64,000 nt of DNA from Pandoraea terrigena (GTDB lineage Bacteria; Pseudomonadota; Gammaproteobacteria; Burkholderiales; Burkholderiaceae): the NCBI RefSeq assembly GCF_902459705.1, contig NZ_CABPRU010000007.1, positions 124,001 through 188,000 on the forward strand, read 5' to 3'. Each line of letters starts with the position of its first letter. The stretch's first letter is position 1. The notes beneath the pieces were generated by a model. That model was given only the letters and a program-made list of their open reading frames with translations, did no database searches and had not been told where the DNA came from. The translations under genes were made by a program, and so were the position numbers. Positions 1 through 8,336 of the stretch are shown piece by piece.

Positions 1-46
1 GCATAGCGGATGCTCGCGATAGTGGAACGGCAACGACTGCCAGTAC

Positions 47-79
47 TGCCATTTGGCAGTATGCCACTGCCAAATGGCA
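47..79. promoter_or_regulatory. Paired palindromic operator, likely upstream activating sequence
   Basis: Two copies of the palindrome TGCCA-NN-TGGCA lie at 47-58 and 68-79. Their spacing is 21 bp, about two helical turns, and together they form a 14-bp perfect inverted repeat with a 5-nt centre. They sit about 90 bp upstream of the sigma-54 promoter at 167-182. That is the usual layout for a sigma-54 enhancer-binding activator. In related bacteria the FisR activator controls sulfide-oxidation genes this way. No such regulator is inside the window, so it would lie left of base 1. Confidence 0.65.
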
Positions 80-166
80 CTGTCACGAGCGACAGAAATC
101 GCTCAGTCTCATCCGAGATTTAAATTTTGATTATTCAAATCATTGAGTTAACGGAATTTCACGAGT

Positions 167-182
167 TGGCACGAATTTTGAT
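167..182 (+). promoter_or_regulatory. Sigma-54 (-24/-12) promoter of the sulfur operon
   Basis: The sequence TGGCACGAATTTTGAT matches the sigma-54 consensus TGGCACGNNNNTTGCW at every fixed position except the C of the -12 GC, which is A. GG-to-GC spacing is exact. The predicted transcript start is near 193, about 28 nt before the ATG at 221, with a strong AGGAGG-type ribosome site between. The surrounding sequence is much richer in A+T than the genes. Confidence 0.7.
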
Positions 183-220
183 AGTTATCGGACATTCGAC
201 TGATTCATGAGGAGGAGATC

Positions 221-1096
221 ATGGAGAACTTGTACATCGAGGGCAACTTCGACCCAGCGACCAGCACCATCAGCTATATCGTGCTGGATCGCGCCACAAA
301 CCACTGCGCATTGCTCGACACTGTGCTTGATTACGACCCGAAGTCCGGCCGGACCTCGACACACAACGCCGACCACCTTATCGAGCGGGTTCAGGCGCTA
401 GGCGCGACGGTGCAATGGATTCTGGAGACCCACGCTCACGCCGACCATTTGTCGGCTGCGCCCTATCTCAAGCAGAAGCTGGGCGGACGTATCGGCATTG
501 GCGAGCATATCCGCCAGGTGCAGGATGTGTTCGGCAAACTGTTCAATACGGGCAGCGAATTCGCGCACGACGGAAGTCAGTTCGATCACCTGTTCGCGCA
601 CGGCGAGCACTTCCAGATCGGTGATCTGAAAGCCCGCGTCATGCATACGCCGGGGCATACCCCCGCGTGCATCACGTACGTCGTCGAGGAAGGCGACCAG
701 ATCGCCGCCTTCGTGGGCGACACGCTCTTCATGCCCGACTACGGCACGGCGCGTTGCGATTTTCCCGGCGGCAATGCGCGCACGTTGTTCCACTCCATCA
801 ACGAGGTCCTCAGCCTGCCGGCGCATACGCGGCTCTATCTCTGTCACGACTATCAACCCAACGCCCGCAAGCTGGAATTCGTCACCACTGTCGCCGACGA
901 ACGCAAGCACAACGTTCACGTGCGTGACGGAATCAGCGAGGAAGAGTTCGTGGCCATGCGCACGACACGCGACGCGACGCTGGACATGCCGACGCTGCTG
1001 CTTCCGTCAGTCCAGGTCAACATGCGCGCGGGGCAGTTGCCGCCTGCGGAAGACAACGGCGTGCGCTACCTGAAGATTCCCCTTAACGCTGTCTGA
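221..1096 (+). CDS. Metallo-beta-lactamase-fold persulfide (sulfur) dioxygenase-like enzyme
   Basis: A 291-residue MBL-fold hydrolase of the ETHE1/Blh sulfur dioxygenase type. The HAHADH metal motif is at residues 71-76, followed by HTPGHTP and a GDTLF segment whose Asp usually bridges metals. Family members oxidise glutathione persulfide to sulfite with a mononuclear iron. The ATG at 221 follows a strong ribosome site (AGGAGGAG). It is the first gene of an operon with a DUF2892 membrane protein, an SQR fusion and a TauE permease. The order fits sulfide to persulfide to sulfite to export. Substrate is inferred from family and context; a generic glyoxalase-II-like hydrolase is the alternative. 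Confidence 0.85.
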   Translation: MENLYIEGNFDPATSTISYIVLDRATNHCALLDTVLDYDPKSGRTSTHNADHLIERVQALGATVQWILETHAHADHLSAAPYLKQKLGGRIGIGEHIRQVQDVFGKLFNTGSEFAHDGSQFDHLFAHGEHFQIGDLKARVMHTPGHTPACITYVVEEGDQIAAFVGDTLFMPDYGTARCDFPGGNARTLFHSINEVLSLPAHTRLYLCHDYQPNARKLEFVTTVADERKHNVHVRDGISEEEFVAMRTTRDATLDMPTLLLPSVQVNMRAGQLPPAEDNGVRYLKIPLNAV

Positions 1097-1113
1097 TCAC
1101 GCGAGGTGCCATC

Positions 1114-1308
1114 ATGAATATCAATGTGGGCGGTGTGGACCGTGGCCTGCGAATCGTCGCCGGCGCAGTGCTGATCTTGCTTGCGGCCACCGGAACCGTC
1201 GGGTGGTGGGGGTGGCTGGGGCTGATCGCTTTGATCACCGGGCTGGTCCGGTTCTGTCCGCTCTACTCGCTGTTCGGCATCAGCAGTTGCAAGACACGGG
1301 GTCTCTGA
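1114..1308 (+). CDS. DUF2892 (YgaP-like) small inner-membrane protein
   Basis: A 64-residue protein with two predicted membrane segments (about residues 12-28 and 30-46) and a C-terminal FCPLY...SSCK stretch with two cysteines. This pattern is typical of DUF2892, the membrane part of the YgaP rhodanese. It starts 17 nt after the dioxygenase stop, with GAGGTG as ribosome site, and lies between the persulfide dioxygenase and SQR genes. A role in holding or passing sulfane sulfur at the membrane is plausible from context but not shown by the sequence. Confidence 0.8.
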   Translation: MNINVGGVDRGLRIVAGAVLILLAATGTVGWWGWLGLIALITGLVRFCPLYSLFGISSCKTRGL

Positions 1309-1391
1309 CCCCATCGCTCGGACGGCACCGGCGCGGCTTTGCCCCCGAAATGCCGACGCCGAAGCGCCTATCGTCACCGAGGAGACACGCC

Positions 1392-3059
1392 ATGAATATC
1401 AAGCAACTGACGGCGCAATTGTCCGTCTGCGCGCAGGTCTCGCCTGCCGACGTTCCGGACATTGCTGCCGCCGGCTTCAAGTCCATCATCTGCAACCGGC
1501 CGGACGGCGAAGCCGCCGACCAACCCAGCTTTCGCGAAGTGGAGCAGCAGGCTCAGGCGGCAGGGCTGGAAATCCGCTACTTGCCGGTGACACCCGGCAG
1601 GGTTTCCGACGAACAGGCCGCGCAGTTCGATCAACTGCTCGACGCGTTGCCCACGCCGATCCTTGCGTATTGCCGCAGTGGCATGCGAAGCACGACGCTA
1701 TGGGGACTCGCGCGCGCCGATCGCCTGTCCACCGGCGAAATCCTCAAGCGCGCCGAAGCGTGCGGCTACGATCTGAGCGCGGTGGTGCGCCGGATCTCAC
1801 AGACCGCTGCCACGCCGTTCGCTGTCGCCGATTCGACCCACCGGGTCGTCATCGTGGGCGGCGGTGCGGCCGGCATATCGGTGGCGTCGAGTCTGCTGGC
1901 CCGCCAGCCGGGACTCGACATCGCCATCATCGATCCCGCCGACGTGCATTACTACCAGCCTGGATGGACGCTGGTGGGCCGCGGGGTATTCAAGCCTGCA
2001 CAAACCGCCAGGGTCATGGGGTCGCTGATTCCGCGCGGCGTGCGCTGGATCAAGTCGGCTGTCGCAGGCTTCGAACCGGAGCGCAACGCGGTCTTGCTCG
2101 ACGGCTGCCGGGTCGTGAAGTATGAGCAGTTGATTGTGTGCCCGGGGTTGAAACTGAACTGGGAGGGTATCGAAGGGCTCACGGATACGCTGGGGCGCAA
2201 CGGCGTGACGTCGAATTACCGCTACGATCTCGCGCCCTACACGTGGGAGTTGGTCGAGCGCTTCAAAGGCGGCAATGCGCTGTTCACCCAACCGCCGATG
2301 CCGATCAAATGCGCCGGCGCGCCTCAGAAAGCGATGTACCTCTCGTGCGACGCGTGGCGACGCGCCGGTGTGCTCGGCCAGTCTCACGTGAAGTTCTTCT
2401 CGGCCGGTAATGCGCTGTTCGGCGTGCCGGAATACGTACCGGCCCTCATGGAGTATGTGCAGGCTTATGCCATCGATCTCAATTTTGGCCACAACCTGAC
2501 GGCCGTCGACGGCGTACGCAAGATCGCGACCTTCAGCGTGGCATCCGCCCAGGGCGACGCCGGGAAAATCGAAGTTCCGTTCGACATGATCCACGTGGTG
2601 CCGCCACAAACGGCGCCCGACTTCGTCAGCCGCAGTCCGCTGGCCGATCCCGCCGGGTGGATCGACGTCGATCAGGAGACGCTGCAGCACAAGCACTTCA
2701 GCAATATCTTCGGACTGGGAGACGCCAGTAATTCGCCCAACGCGAAAACTGCTGCGGCCGCGCGAAAGCAGGCGCCGGTGGTGGCGCACAACGTGCTCTT
2801 CAACCTTGGCCTCAAACGCGGGCAGGCACGCTACGACGGTTACGGATCGTGCCCGCTGACGGTGGAGCGCGGCAAGATCGTGCTGGCCGAGTTCAAGTAC
2901 GGTGGAAAGCTCGCGCCCAGCTTTCCTTCCTGGCTGATCGACGGCACGCGCCCCTCGCGTCTGGCGTGGCTGCTCAAGGAGCGCATTCTGCCGCCGCTCT
3001 ATTGGGAAGGCATGCTCAAAGGCCATGAGTGGATGGCACAGCCGGAAATGGTCGGCTGA
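1392..3059 (+). CDS. Phosphatase-like (TIGR01244/DUF442) domain fused to sulfide:quinone oxidoreductase
   Basis: A 555-residue two-domain protein. Residues 1-135 form a DUF442/TIGR01244 domain with a cysteine loop CRSGMRS at about 94-100. From about 150 begins an FAD/NAD oxidoreductase (VIVGGGAAG) of the sulfide:quinone oxidoreductase type. Type II SQR cysteine motifs are present as KCAGAPQK and GYGSCPL. It should oxidise sulfide at the membrane, pass electrons to quinone and produce persulfide for the upstream dioxygenase. I chose ATG 1392 because GAGGAGAC precedes it; the open frame extends upstream to about 1203 without a good start. The fusion is known in proteobacteria. Confidence 0.88.
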   Translation: MNIKQLTAQLSVCAQVSPADVPDIAAAGFKSIICNRPDGEAADQPSFREVEQQAQAAGLEIRYLPVTPGRVSDEQAAQFDQLLDALPTPILAYCRSGMRSTTLWGLARADRLSTGEILKRAEACGYDLSAVVRRISQTAATPFAVADSTHRVVIVGGGAAGISVASSLLARQPGLDIAIIDPADVHYYQPGWTLVGRGVFKPAQTARVMGSLIPRGVRWIKSAVAGFEPERNAVLLDGCRVVKYEQLIVCPGLKLNWEGIEGLTDTLGRNGVTSNYRYDLAPYTWELVERFKGGNALFTQPPMPIKCAGAPQKAMYLSCDAWRRAGVLGQSHVKFFSAGNALFGVPEYVPALMEYVQAYAIDLNFGHNLTAVDGVRKIATFSVASAQGDAGKIEVPFDMIHVVPPQTAPDFVSRSPLADPAGWIDVDQETLQHKHFSNIFGLGDASNSPNAKTAAAARKQAPVVAHNVLFNLGLKRGQARYDGYGSCPLTVERGKIVLAEFKYGGKLAPSFPSWLIDGTRPSRLAWLLKERILPPLYWEGMLKGHEWMAQPEMVG

Positions 3060-3099
3060 TGCGCGCTCGTTCCATGACAACCCATCGAGATCCTTTGCC

Positions 3100-3888
3100 A
3101 TGACTGTCAGTCTGTTGCTGGGCGCCATCGTCGGCTGCATCATGGGCCTGACCGGCGCCGGCGGCGGTATCCTCGCGATTCCGCTGCTGGTGTTCGGCCG
3201 GCATCTGAGCGTGCCGGAGGCCGGTCCGATCGGCCTGCTGGCCGTGGGCATCGCGTCTGCCATGGGCGCATGGATGGGCGTGCGCGCCGGTATCGTCCGT
3301 TATCGCGCGGCAATGCTCATCTCCACCATTGGCATCGTGCTTACGCCGTTGGGTTCGTGGTTGGCGCATCACATGAATACCCGCTATCTGACGCTATTGT
3401 TCGCGGCAATCATGATTTGGGTGGCACTCAAAGGGTTATGGGAAGCCCGCCGCGGCAAGTCGCTGGCGCCGGTGCAGCCCGATTGCCCGTGTTTGCGTGA
3501 CGAAAGCGGCCGCTTCGTCTGGACACCGCGCTGCGCCAGCCGGCTCGCGGTGATGGGCGGCGTGGCGGGAGTGCTCTCCGGTCTGCTCGGTGTGGGCGGC
3601 GGATTCGTCATGGTGCCGGCGTTACAACGCTTTACCGATCTGGCGATGCACTCGGTCATCGCGACCTCGCTGGCTGTGATCGCGCTGATCTCGCTGGTGA
3701 GCGTCGGTGCCAGCATCTATGGCGGCCATTTCGATCTTACGATCGGATTGCCGTTCTCGGCAGGTGCGGTGGCCGGCATGCTGGTCGGCGGCAGACTGCT
3801 GACTCGATGGCATCCCTCGCATCTCAAGCGGGCGTTTTCCGTGGTGTGCATGATTGTCTCGATCGGTCTGATCGCTAAGTCGATCTGA
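3100..3888 (+). CDS. TauE/SafE family sulfite/anion exporter
   Basis: A 262-residue polytopic inner-membrane protein with the internal repeat of the TauE/SafE family: GLTGAGGGILAIPLL near the N-terminus and GLLGVGGGFVMVPAL after the central loop. About eight membrane segments are expected. A cysteine-containing loop (PDCPCLRDE) separates the halves. It starts 40 nt after the SQR gene and closes the operon, where export of sulfite or another sulfur oxyanion is the likely job. ATG 3100 is preferred because it begins directly with the first hydrophobic segment. Confidence 0.85.
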   Translation: MTVSLLLGAIVGCIMGLTGAGGGILAIPLLVFGRHLSVPEAGPIGLLAVGIASAMGAWMGVRAGIVRYRAAMLISTIGIVLTPLGSWLAHHMNTRYLTLLFAAIMIWVALKGLWEARRGKSLAPVQPDCPCLRDESGRFVWTPRCASRLAVMGGVAGVLSGLLGVGGGFVMVPALQRFTDLAMHSVIATSLAVIALISLVSVGASIYGGHFDLTIGLPFSAGAVAGMLVGGRLLTRWHPSHLKRAFSVVCMIVSIGLIAKSI

Positions 3889-3992
3889 GCGTTGCCCTGA
3901 CGTGTTCCGCGACGATCCGTCGGAGAGCCGCTTTTGGAATCCAGAAAACAGTGGTGCGTTCTGCACTGGCGGCCTCAGCGCGACGCGGCGAA

Positions 3993-4195
3993 GCCGATAC
4001 GTTGAACGTGGCGGTAACCGGGAGCGTAGTGAGCCAGTCAACTGAACGTCGCACATCGGGTACCTCTGTATCGCCTCATTGCATTCAGGCCGCCTGCTCC
4101 GGCGGCTCACTCCGGTGCCAGTGCGGCGGCACGTCCAGCGGCTCTAGGGCGCTTGTCTCGTCCAGATGAAACACTGCATCGAACTGGCGGGCGTG
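3993..4195 (-). pseudogene. Decayed duplicate of the dienelactone hydrolase / erythromycin esterase junction
   Basis: Two blocks are clearly homologous to the intact operon at 9999-12003. Bases 3993-4040 match about 10327-10371, inside the hydrolase gene near its nucleophile codon. Bases 4040-4195 match about 10643-10795, covering the hydrolase start, the intergenic gap and the last ~110 bases of the esterase gene. About 270 bp between the blocks is deleted in this copy. No reading frame survives. This fills most of the gene-free stretch 3889-4408. The remainder (4196-4318) contains a 39-codon open frame on the plus strand that I do not recognise, ending in TAG at 4309-4311. Confidence 0.75.
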
Positions 4196-4408
4196 GCTTC
4201 GGCCATAACTGCAATCAAGATCGCCGTAAGTACCGTGCCGATGGCATTGGTATGGTTAGCCGCAAGGACTCGCCTAAACGCATCGCGGCTGGTCCGGATT
4301 TAGCCAAGTAGATCACCAGTGGTTGAACTACATTCAGCTAGCCCGGCAGAAATTCTGCCGGGCAGGTCAATGCCTCCCGTTTTCCACAGAGATGGATTTT
4401 TGGGGGCA

Positions 4409-5497
4409 TCACCTCACCACGCTCAATCCGGTCACCGCTTGCAGAATCGCCACACGCGCCTGACCGAGAATCTGCCCCTGCCATACGGGATCGTCGAAGC
4501 AGAACGCCTTTTGCACCGATTGACGAATTGCCGATGCCTGCGCGCCCGGCACGTCGGGATGCCGTCTGAGCCACGAATCGGCGCGCAGCATGTGCAGCAT
4601 GTCGATGAGCGGCACCGTACCGTATTCGATGGCGATGGCCGTCACCTGCGCATCGGGTCGCGTGGTGCGCAGCGTGTCGAGCAATGGGCCGCCGACGTTC
4701 GAGGCCACTGTCGTGCCGTCGAGCGGACTCGCGAGGTCCGCGCCCCACCAGGCACGGGCGCGCGTCAGTTCTTCTGCGTCGAGTCCGCCCACACAGATCT
4801 TCTCGCCGTGGCCCGGTGGGCCGAGTCCGGTATGAAAATCGATCCACCCGATGGCGTTGCAGTGCTGCGCGTGCGTCTCGATCAACGTGCGCATCAGCCG
4901 CGTGCTCCATACCGGTTCGCGTCCGCCGTAGAACAATCCATCGGCAAATGCATACTGTCCTACGGTCAGTGCCCGCTGATACGCGGCTTCCCCGTGTATC
5001 GCAATGTAATCGGCGATCGCGCACACGTTGTCGTCGGATGGAGGCCAAGTCGCCGGTACGAGCAAGTCGTGCAGGTCGGCGTAGTCGGCGTTGATTGGCA
5101 GCGTCTGCGTAAAGTCTATGCTGTTGCGATTCAGATCGACGTTGTCTTCGTTCGTGCGCGATAGCCAGGAAAAGCCGTAAGGATTGATGGCGTGCACGAT
5201 GAGAATGGCGACGCCCGCTGCTTCGAGACGGGCCTTCAGACCCGCATCGCCGAGCAGTGCGATCTGCGCCGCGCTGCCGCAGAAGCCTTCGACACCGTGC
5301 GTGCCCGAAGTGAGAATGAGCAAGCGTCGTGCATCGGGCGCGCCCAGGCGCACAACGTCCGTTGCCAATATCTCACCCTCGCATCCGATGCGATCGGGGA
5401 TGACGTGGCTCTCGACCTCGACGCCGGCCCGCTTCGCCGCTGCGACGAAGCGCTCCCGCGCCTGAAAATAGCTGTCTGAAAACGGACTCGTGGTCAT
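4409..5497 (-). CDS. M14-family metallopeptidase (DUF2817)
   Basis: A 362-residue protein of the DUF2817 group within the M14 carboxypeptidase / succinylglutamate desuccinylase fold. The N-terminal part has TSGTHGVEGFCGS, giving the first metal ligands (H and E), and a later DFHTGLG segment gives another His. These proteins are predicted cytoplasmic zinc hydrolases acting on small peptides or acyl-amino acids. It starts 6 nt after an M20 amidohydrolase, itself downstream of an MHS-type transporter. The three probably form an uptake-and-hydrolysis unit for an amidated or peptide-like nutrient. The exact substrate is not visible. Confidence 0.82.
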   Translation of the reverse strand: MTTSPFSDSYFQARERFVAAAKRAGVEVESHVIPDRIGCEGEILATDVVRLGAPDARRLLILTSGTHGVEGFCGSAAQIALLGDAGLKARLEAAGVAILIVHAINPYGFSWLSRTNEDNVDLNRNSIDFTQTLPINADYADLHDLLVPATWPPSDDNVCAIADYIAIHGEAAYQRALTVGQYAFADGLFYGGREPVWSTRLMRTLIETHAQHCNAIGWIDFHTGLGPPGHGEKICVGGLDAEELTRARAWWGADLASPLDGTTVASNVGGPLLDTLRTTRPDAQVTAIAIEYGTVPLIDMLHMLRADSWLRRHPDVPGAQASAIRQSVQKAFCFDDPVWQGQILGQARVAILQAVTGLSVVR

Positions 5498-5503
5498 CTC
5501 GCG

Positions 5504-6694
5504 TTACTCCACCAGGAAGGCTTCGGCCAGACGCACCCAATAGGTCGAGCCGAGCGTGAGCACGTCGTCGTTGAAGTCGTAGCTTGTGTTGTGCAGCATG
5601 CACGGACCGAGGCCATGGCCGTGCGCACGGTGATTGCCGGTACCGTTGCCGATATACGCGTAGCAGCCAGGACGCTCCAGCAGAAGGAACGAGAAGTCTT
5701 CCGCCCCCATGGTCGGGTCGATCGGATCGACGACGTGATCGCGTCCCACGATCTCCTGCATGACGTTGACGGCGAACTGCGTCTCGGCGGCGGTGTTCAC
5801 CGTCGGCGGATAATTGCGGAGAAACGAGAATTCGACGGTGCAGCCATACGCAGCGGCAGTGGATTCGCAGAACTCGCGCATGCGAGATTCCACCAGATCG
5901 AGCACCTCGATCGAGAAGGTGCGCACCGTGCCTGCGAGCGTGGCAGTGTTCGGAATGACGTTGATCGCCTCGCCCGCCTGCATTTGCGTGATCGAAAGTA
6001 CGGCGGCATCGATCGGGCGCTTGTTGCGCGTCATGATGCTTTGCAGGCCGGTGCCGATCTGCATGGCGGTCAGCACCGGGTCGATACCGTCGTGCGGCAT
6101 GGCCGCGTGGGCGCCCGTGCCTTTGACGACGATGCGAAACTCGTTGCTCGACGCCTGCGTGGCGCCCACGCGCGCGCCGAAACTGCCGGCGGCGAGTCCC
6201 GGCCAGTTGTGCAGGGCGAATACGGCGTCGACCGGAAACTTGTCGAACAAGCCGTCTTCAAGCATGGCCTTCGCGCCGCCGCCGCCCTCTTCTGCCGGCT
6301 GGAAGATGAAGACGATGGTGCCGTCGAAGGTGCGGTGCTTGGCGAGATGTTGAGCGGCGCCGAGCAGCATGGCGGTGTGCCCGTCGTGGCCGCAGGCGTG
6401 CATCTTGCCCGCGTATTTCGAGGCGTGCTCGAATGTGTTCAGTTCCTGGATGGGCAGCGCGTCCATGTCGGCGCGCAAGCCGATGACCTTCTTGCCGGTG
6501 CCGTTGCGCAGCACCCCGACGACACCCGTCTTGCCAAGGCCGCGTGTGACTTCGATGCCCCATGATTCGAGCAGTTTCGCCACGATGTCCGACGTGCGCG
6601 CCTCTTCGTAGCGCAGTTCGGGATGGGCGTGGATATCGCGCCGGATGGCTTGCAGTTCGGCCGAGCATTCGGCGATTTCGGGAATGATGGACAT
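5504..6694 (-). CDS. M20 family metallopeptidase / amidohydrolase (hippurate hydrolase-like)
   Basis: A 396-residue zinc amidohydrolase of the M20D group (hippurate, indole-acetyl-amino-acid and N-acyl-amino-acid hydrolases). Visible motifs are HAHPELRYEE, ADMDALP, HACGHDGHTAML (metal ligands), PAEEGGGGA (catalytic Glu pair) and HAAMPH. ATG 6694 follows AAGAGA and matches the usual start; an upstream extension to 6829 is open but atypical. It lies between an MHS transporter and a DUF2817 peptidase. A second paralogue with the same kind of transporter partner lies at 38532-39755. Confidence 0.88.
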   Translation of the reverse strand: MSIIPEIAECSAELQAIRRDIHAHPELRYEEARTSDIVAKLLESWGIEVTRGLGKTGVVGVLRNGTGKKVIGLRADMDALPIQELNTFEHASKYAGKMHACGHDGHTAMLLGAAQHLAKHRTFDGTIVFIFQPAEEGGGGAKAMLEDGLFDKFPVDAVFALHNWPGLAAGSFGARVGATQASSNEFRIVVKGTGAHAAMPHDGIDPVLTAMQIGTGLQSIMTRNKRPIDAAVLSITQMQAGEAINVIPNTATLAGTVRTFSIEVLDLVESRMREFCESTAAAYGCTVEFSFLRNYPPTVNTAAETQFAVNVMQEIVGRDHVVDPIDPTMGAEDFSFLLLERPGCYAYIGNGTGNHRAHGHGLGPCMLHNTSYDFNDDVLTLGSTYWVRLAEAFLVE

Positions 6695-6842
6695 GCGAAT
6701 CGTCTCTTGATGAACGCCCCGGATGACGCGCGCGTCACCGGTCGGGCCGGTGAGGCGCGCCATTGGACAGGGGCAGGTTGGGGAGGAGTGCGGCAGGCGC
6801 ACCGGCGAAGCCAAACGCCGGGGCGCCAAGATAAGCGATGGA

Positions 6843-8168
6843 TTACAGCAAGGGCTGGCGCGAGCGGTCCTTCAGCAACAGGATCGTGACGAGTCCTACG
6901 GCGGCACCGAACAGGCCGTAATACACGACGGCGAGCTTGTCGCCCGTCCAACCGATAAGCAGTGTGGCGATGGCGCCAGCGAAGCCGCCGAAGATCATCA
7001 CCGCGAAGTTGTAGCCGATGGCCATCGATGTCGCACGCACACGTGACGGGAACAGTTCACACACGAAGGCACAGTACGAGCCTTGGAACAGGCCGAGCGA
7101 GAGCATCAGGCAACACTGCACGAAGATCAGCATCGGCAGGGTCGGCACGTGGCTCACGGCGAGGAACAGCGGATACGCGATGATCAGGCTGATCATCGCC
7201 GAGGCAGTCATCGGCTTCTTGCGGCCGATGACGTCCGAGATGCGACCGGAGGCGAACGTCCCCACGATATAGGCGACGGCTGCGCACAGTGATGCGATGA
7301 CGCTGCTCTTGAAGGGGATGCCCAGCGACTTCGTCGCGTAGCTCGGCATGTAGTAGTAGAAGATGTACGTGCCGATGGTGCCGTACACGGTGAGGCCGAA
7401 GCCGGCCACTACCTGACGCCAGTGCACCGTGATCGATTCGAGGAATGGGGAGCGCTTTTCCGTCTGCTTGTGGTGAGCGTCCTTGAACACGGGCGATTCG
7501 TCCAGACGCGAGCGAACGTAGAGACCGACCGGCACGATTAGCAGACCGATCACGAATGGGATGCGCCAGCCGAAGGCATCGATCTGTTCGGGGGTCAGCG
7601 CCTGCGTGATGCCGACCGAGACGATGGCGCCCAGCAGCATGCTGCATGCCTGCGCGATCATCTGGAAGCTGCCGTACACGCCGCGGCGCTCGACCGGCGC
7701 ATGCTCGACGAGGAAGGCGGTCGCGCTGCCCACTTCGCCGCCCGCAGAGAACCCTTGGAGGAAGCGACCAACGAGCATCAGCATCGGCGCGGCCATGCCG
7801 ATCTGGGCGTAGGTGGGGGCGAAAGCGATGAACGCGACACCGAGCGCCATGACGGAAATCGTCACCAGCAGTGCGGCTTTTCGGCCGTGTTTGTCGGCGT
7901 AGGCGCCAAGGACGATGCCGCCCAGCGGACGCGTCAGAAAGCCGACGCCGAAGGTCGTCCATGCGGCGAGCAGCGCTGCGGTGGGGTTATCGCTGGGGAA
8001 GAACTGGCGGGCAATATTGGCGGCGAAGAATGTGAAGACGGTGAAGTCGAACCATTCGAGCGCGTTGCCGACGGTGGATACCGCGATAATCCTGACGTCG
8101 ATGCGTTTTCTGGACCGCTCGGGAACCGCGGCATCTGTGGCGCTATCGCGCCCAACCGAAACTTCCAT
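6843..8168 (-). CDS. MFS transporter, metabolite:H+ symporter (MHS) type
   Basis: A 441-residue 12-segment transporter. GNALEWFDFTVFTF near residue 36 and RPLGGIVLGAYADKHGRK are hallmark MHS motifs (ProP/ShiA/KgtP group). It should import a small organic acid or amino-acid derivative with protons. ATG 8168 has the ribosome site AGGAG. The M20 and DUF2817 hydrolase genes follow on the same strand, and a LysR regulator is divergent 168 bp away, so the transporter is probably LysR-controlled and specific for the hydrolases' substrate. Confidence 0.87.
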   Translation of the reverse strand: MEVSVGRDSATDAAVPERSRKRIDVRIIAVSTVGNALEWFDFTVFTFFAANIARQFFPSDNPTAALLAAWTTFGVGFLTRPLGGIVLGAYADKHGRKAALLVTISVMALGVAFIAFAPTYAQIGMAAPMLMLVGRFLQGFSAGGEVGSATAFLVEHAPVERRGVYGSFQMIAQACSMLLGAIVSVGITQALTPEQIDAFGWRIPFVIGLLIVPVGLYVRSRLDESPVFKDAHHKQTEKRSPFLESITVHWRQVVAGFGLTVYGTIGTYIFYYYMPSYATKSLGIPFKSSVIASLCAAVAYIVGTFASGRISDVIGRKKPMTASAMISLIIAYPLFLAVSHVPTLPMLIFVQCCLMLSLGLFQGSYCAFVCELFPSRVRATSMAIGYNFAVMIFGGFAGAIATLLIGWTGDKLAVVYYGLFGAAVGLVTILLLKDRSRQPLL

Positions 8169-8336
8169 GGGGATACTCCTTTTCTGTGAAGTGTTTTCAT
8201 GGCAAGTCGACCGCACTCGCTTTGCCCATTCTGCTTGTGCAAAAAAACCAATAAAAGCTAGAATTTGTAATCCGTCATCGCAACTTTTTTGATGAATCGA
8301 CGGCCTTTTTTCCCCGATGGATATGGCGAGCGAGCT

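Noticed and set aside
1797-3263. Open frame of 488 codons antisense to the SQR gene
   Set aside because: Composition is Arg/His-rich without domains; it is the shadow of a clear SQR gene.
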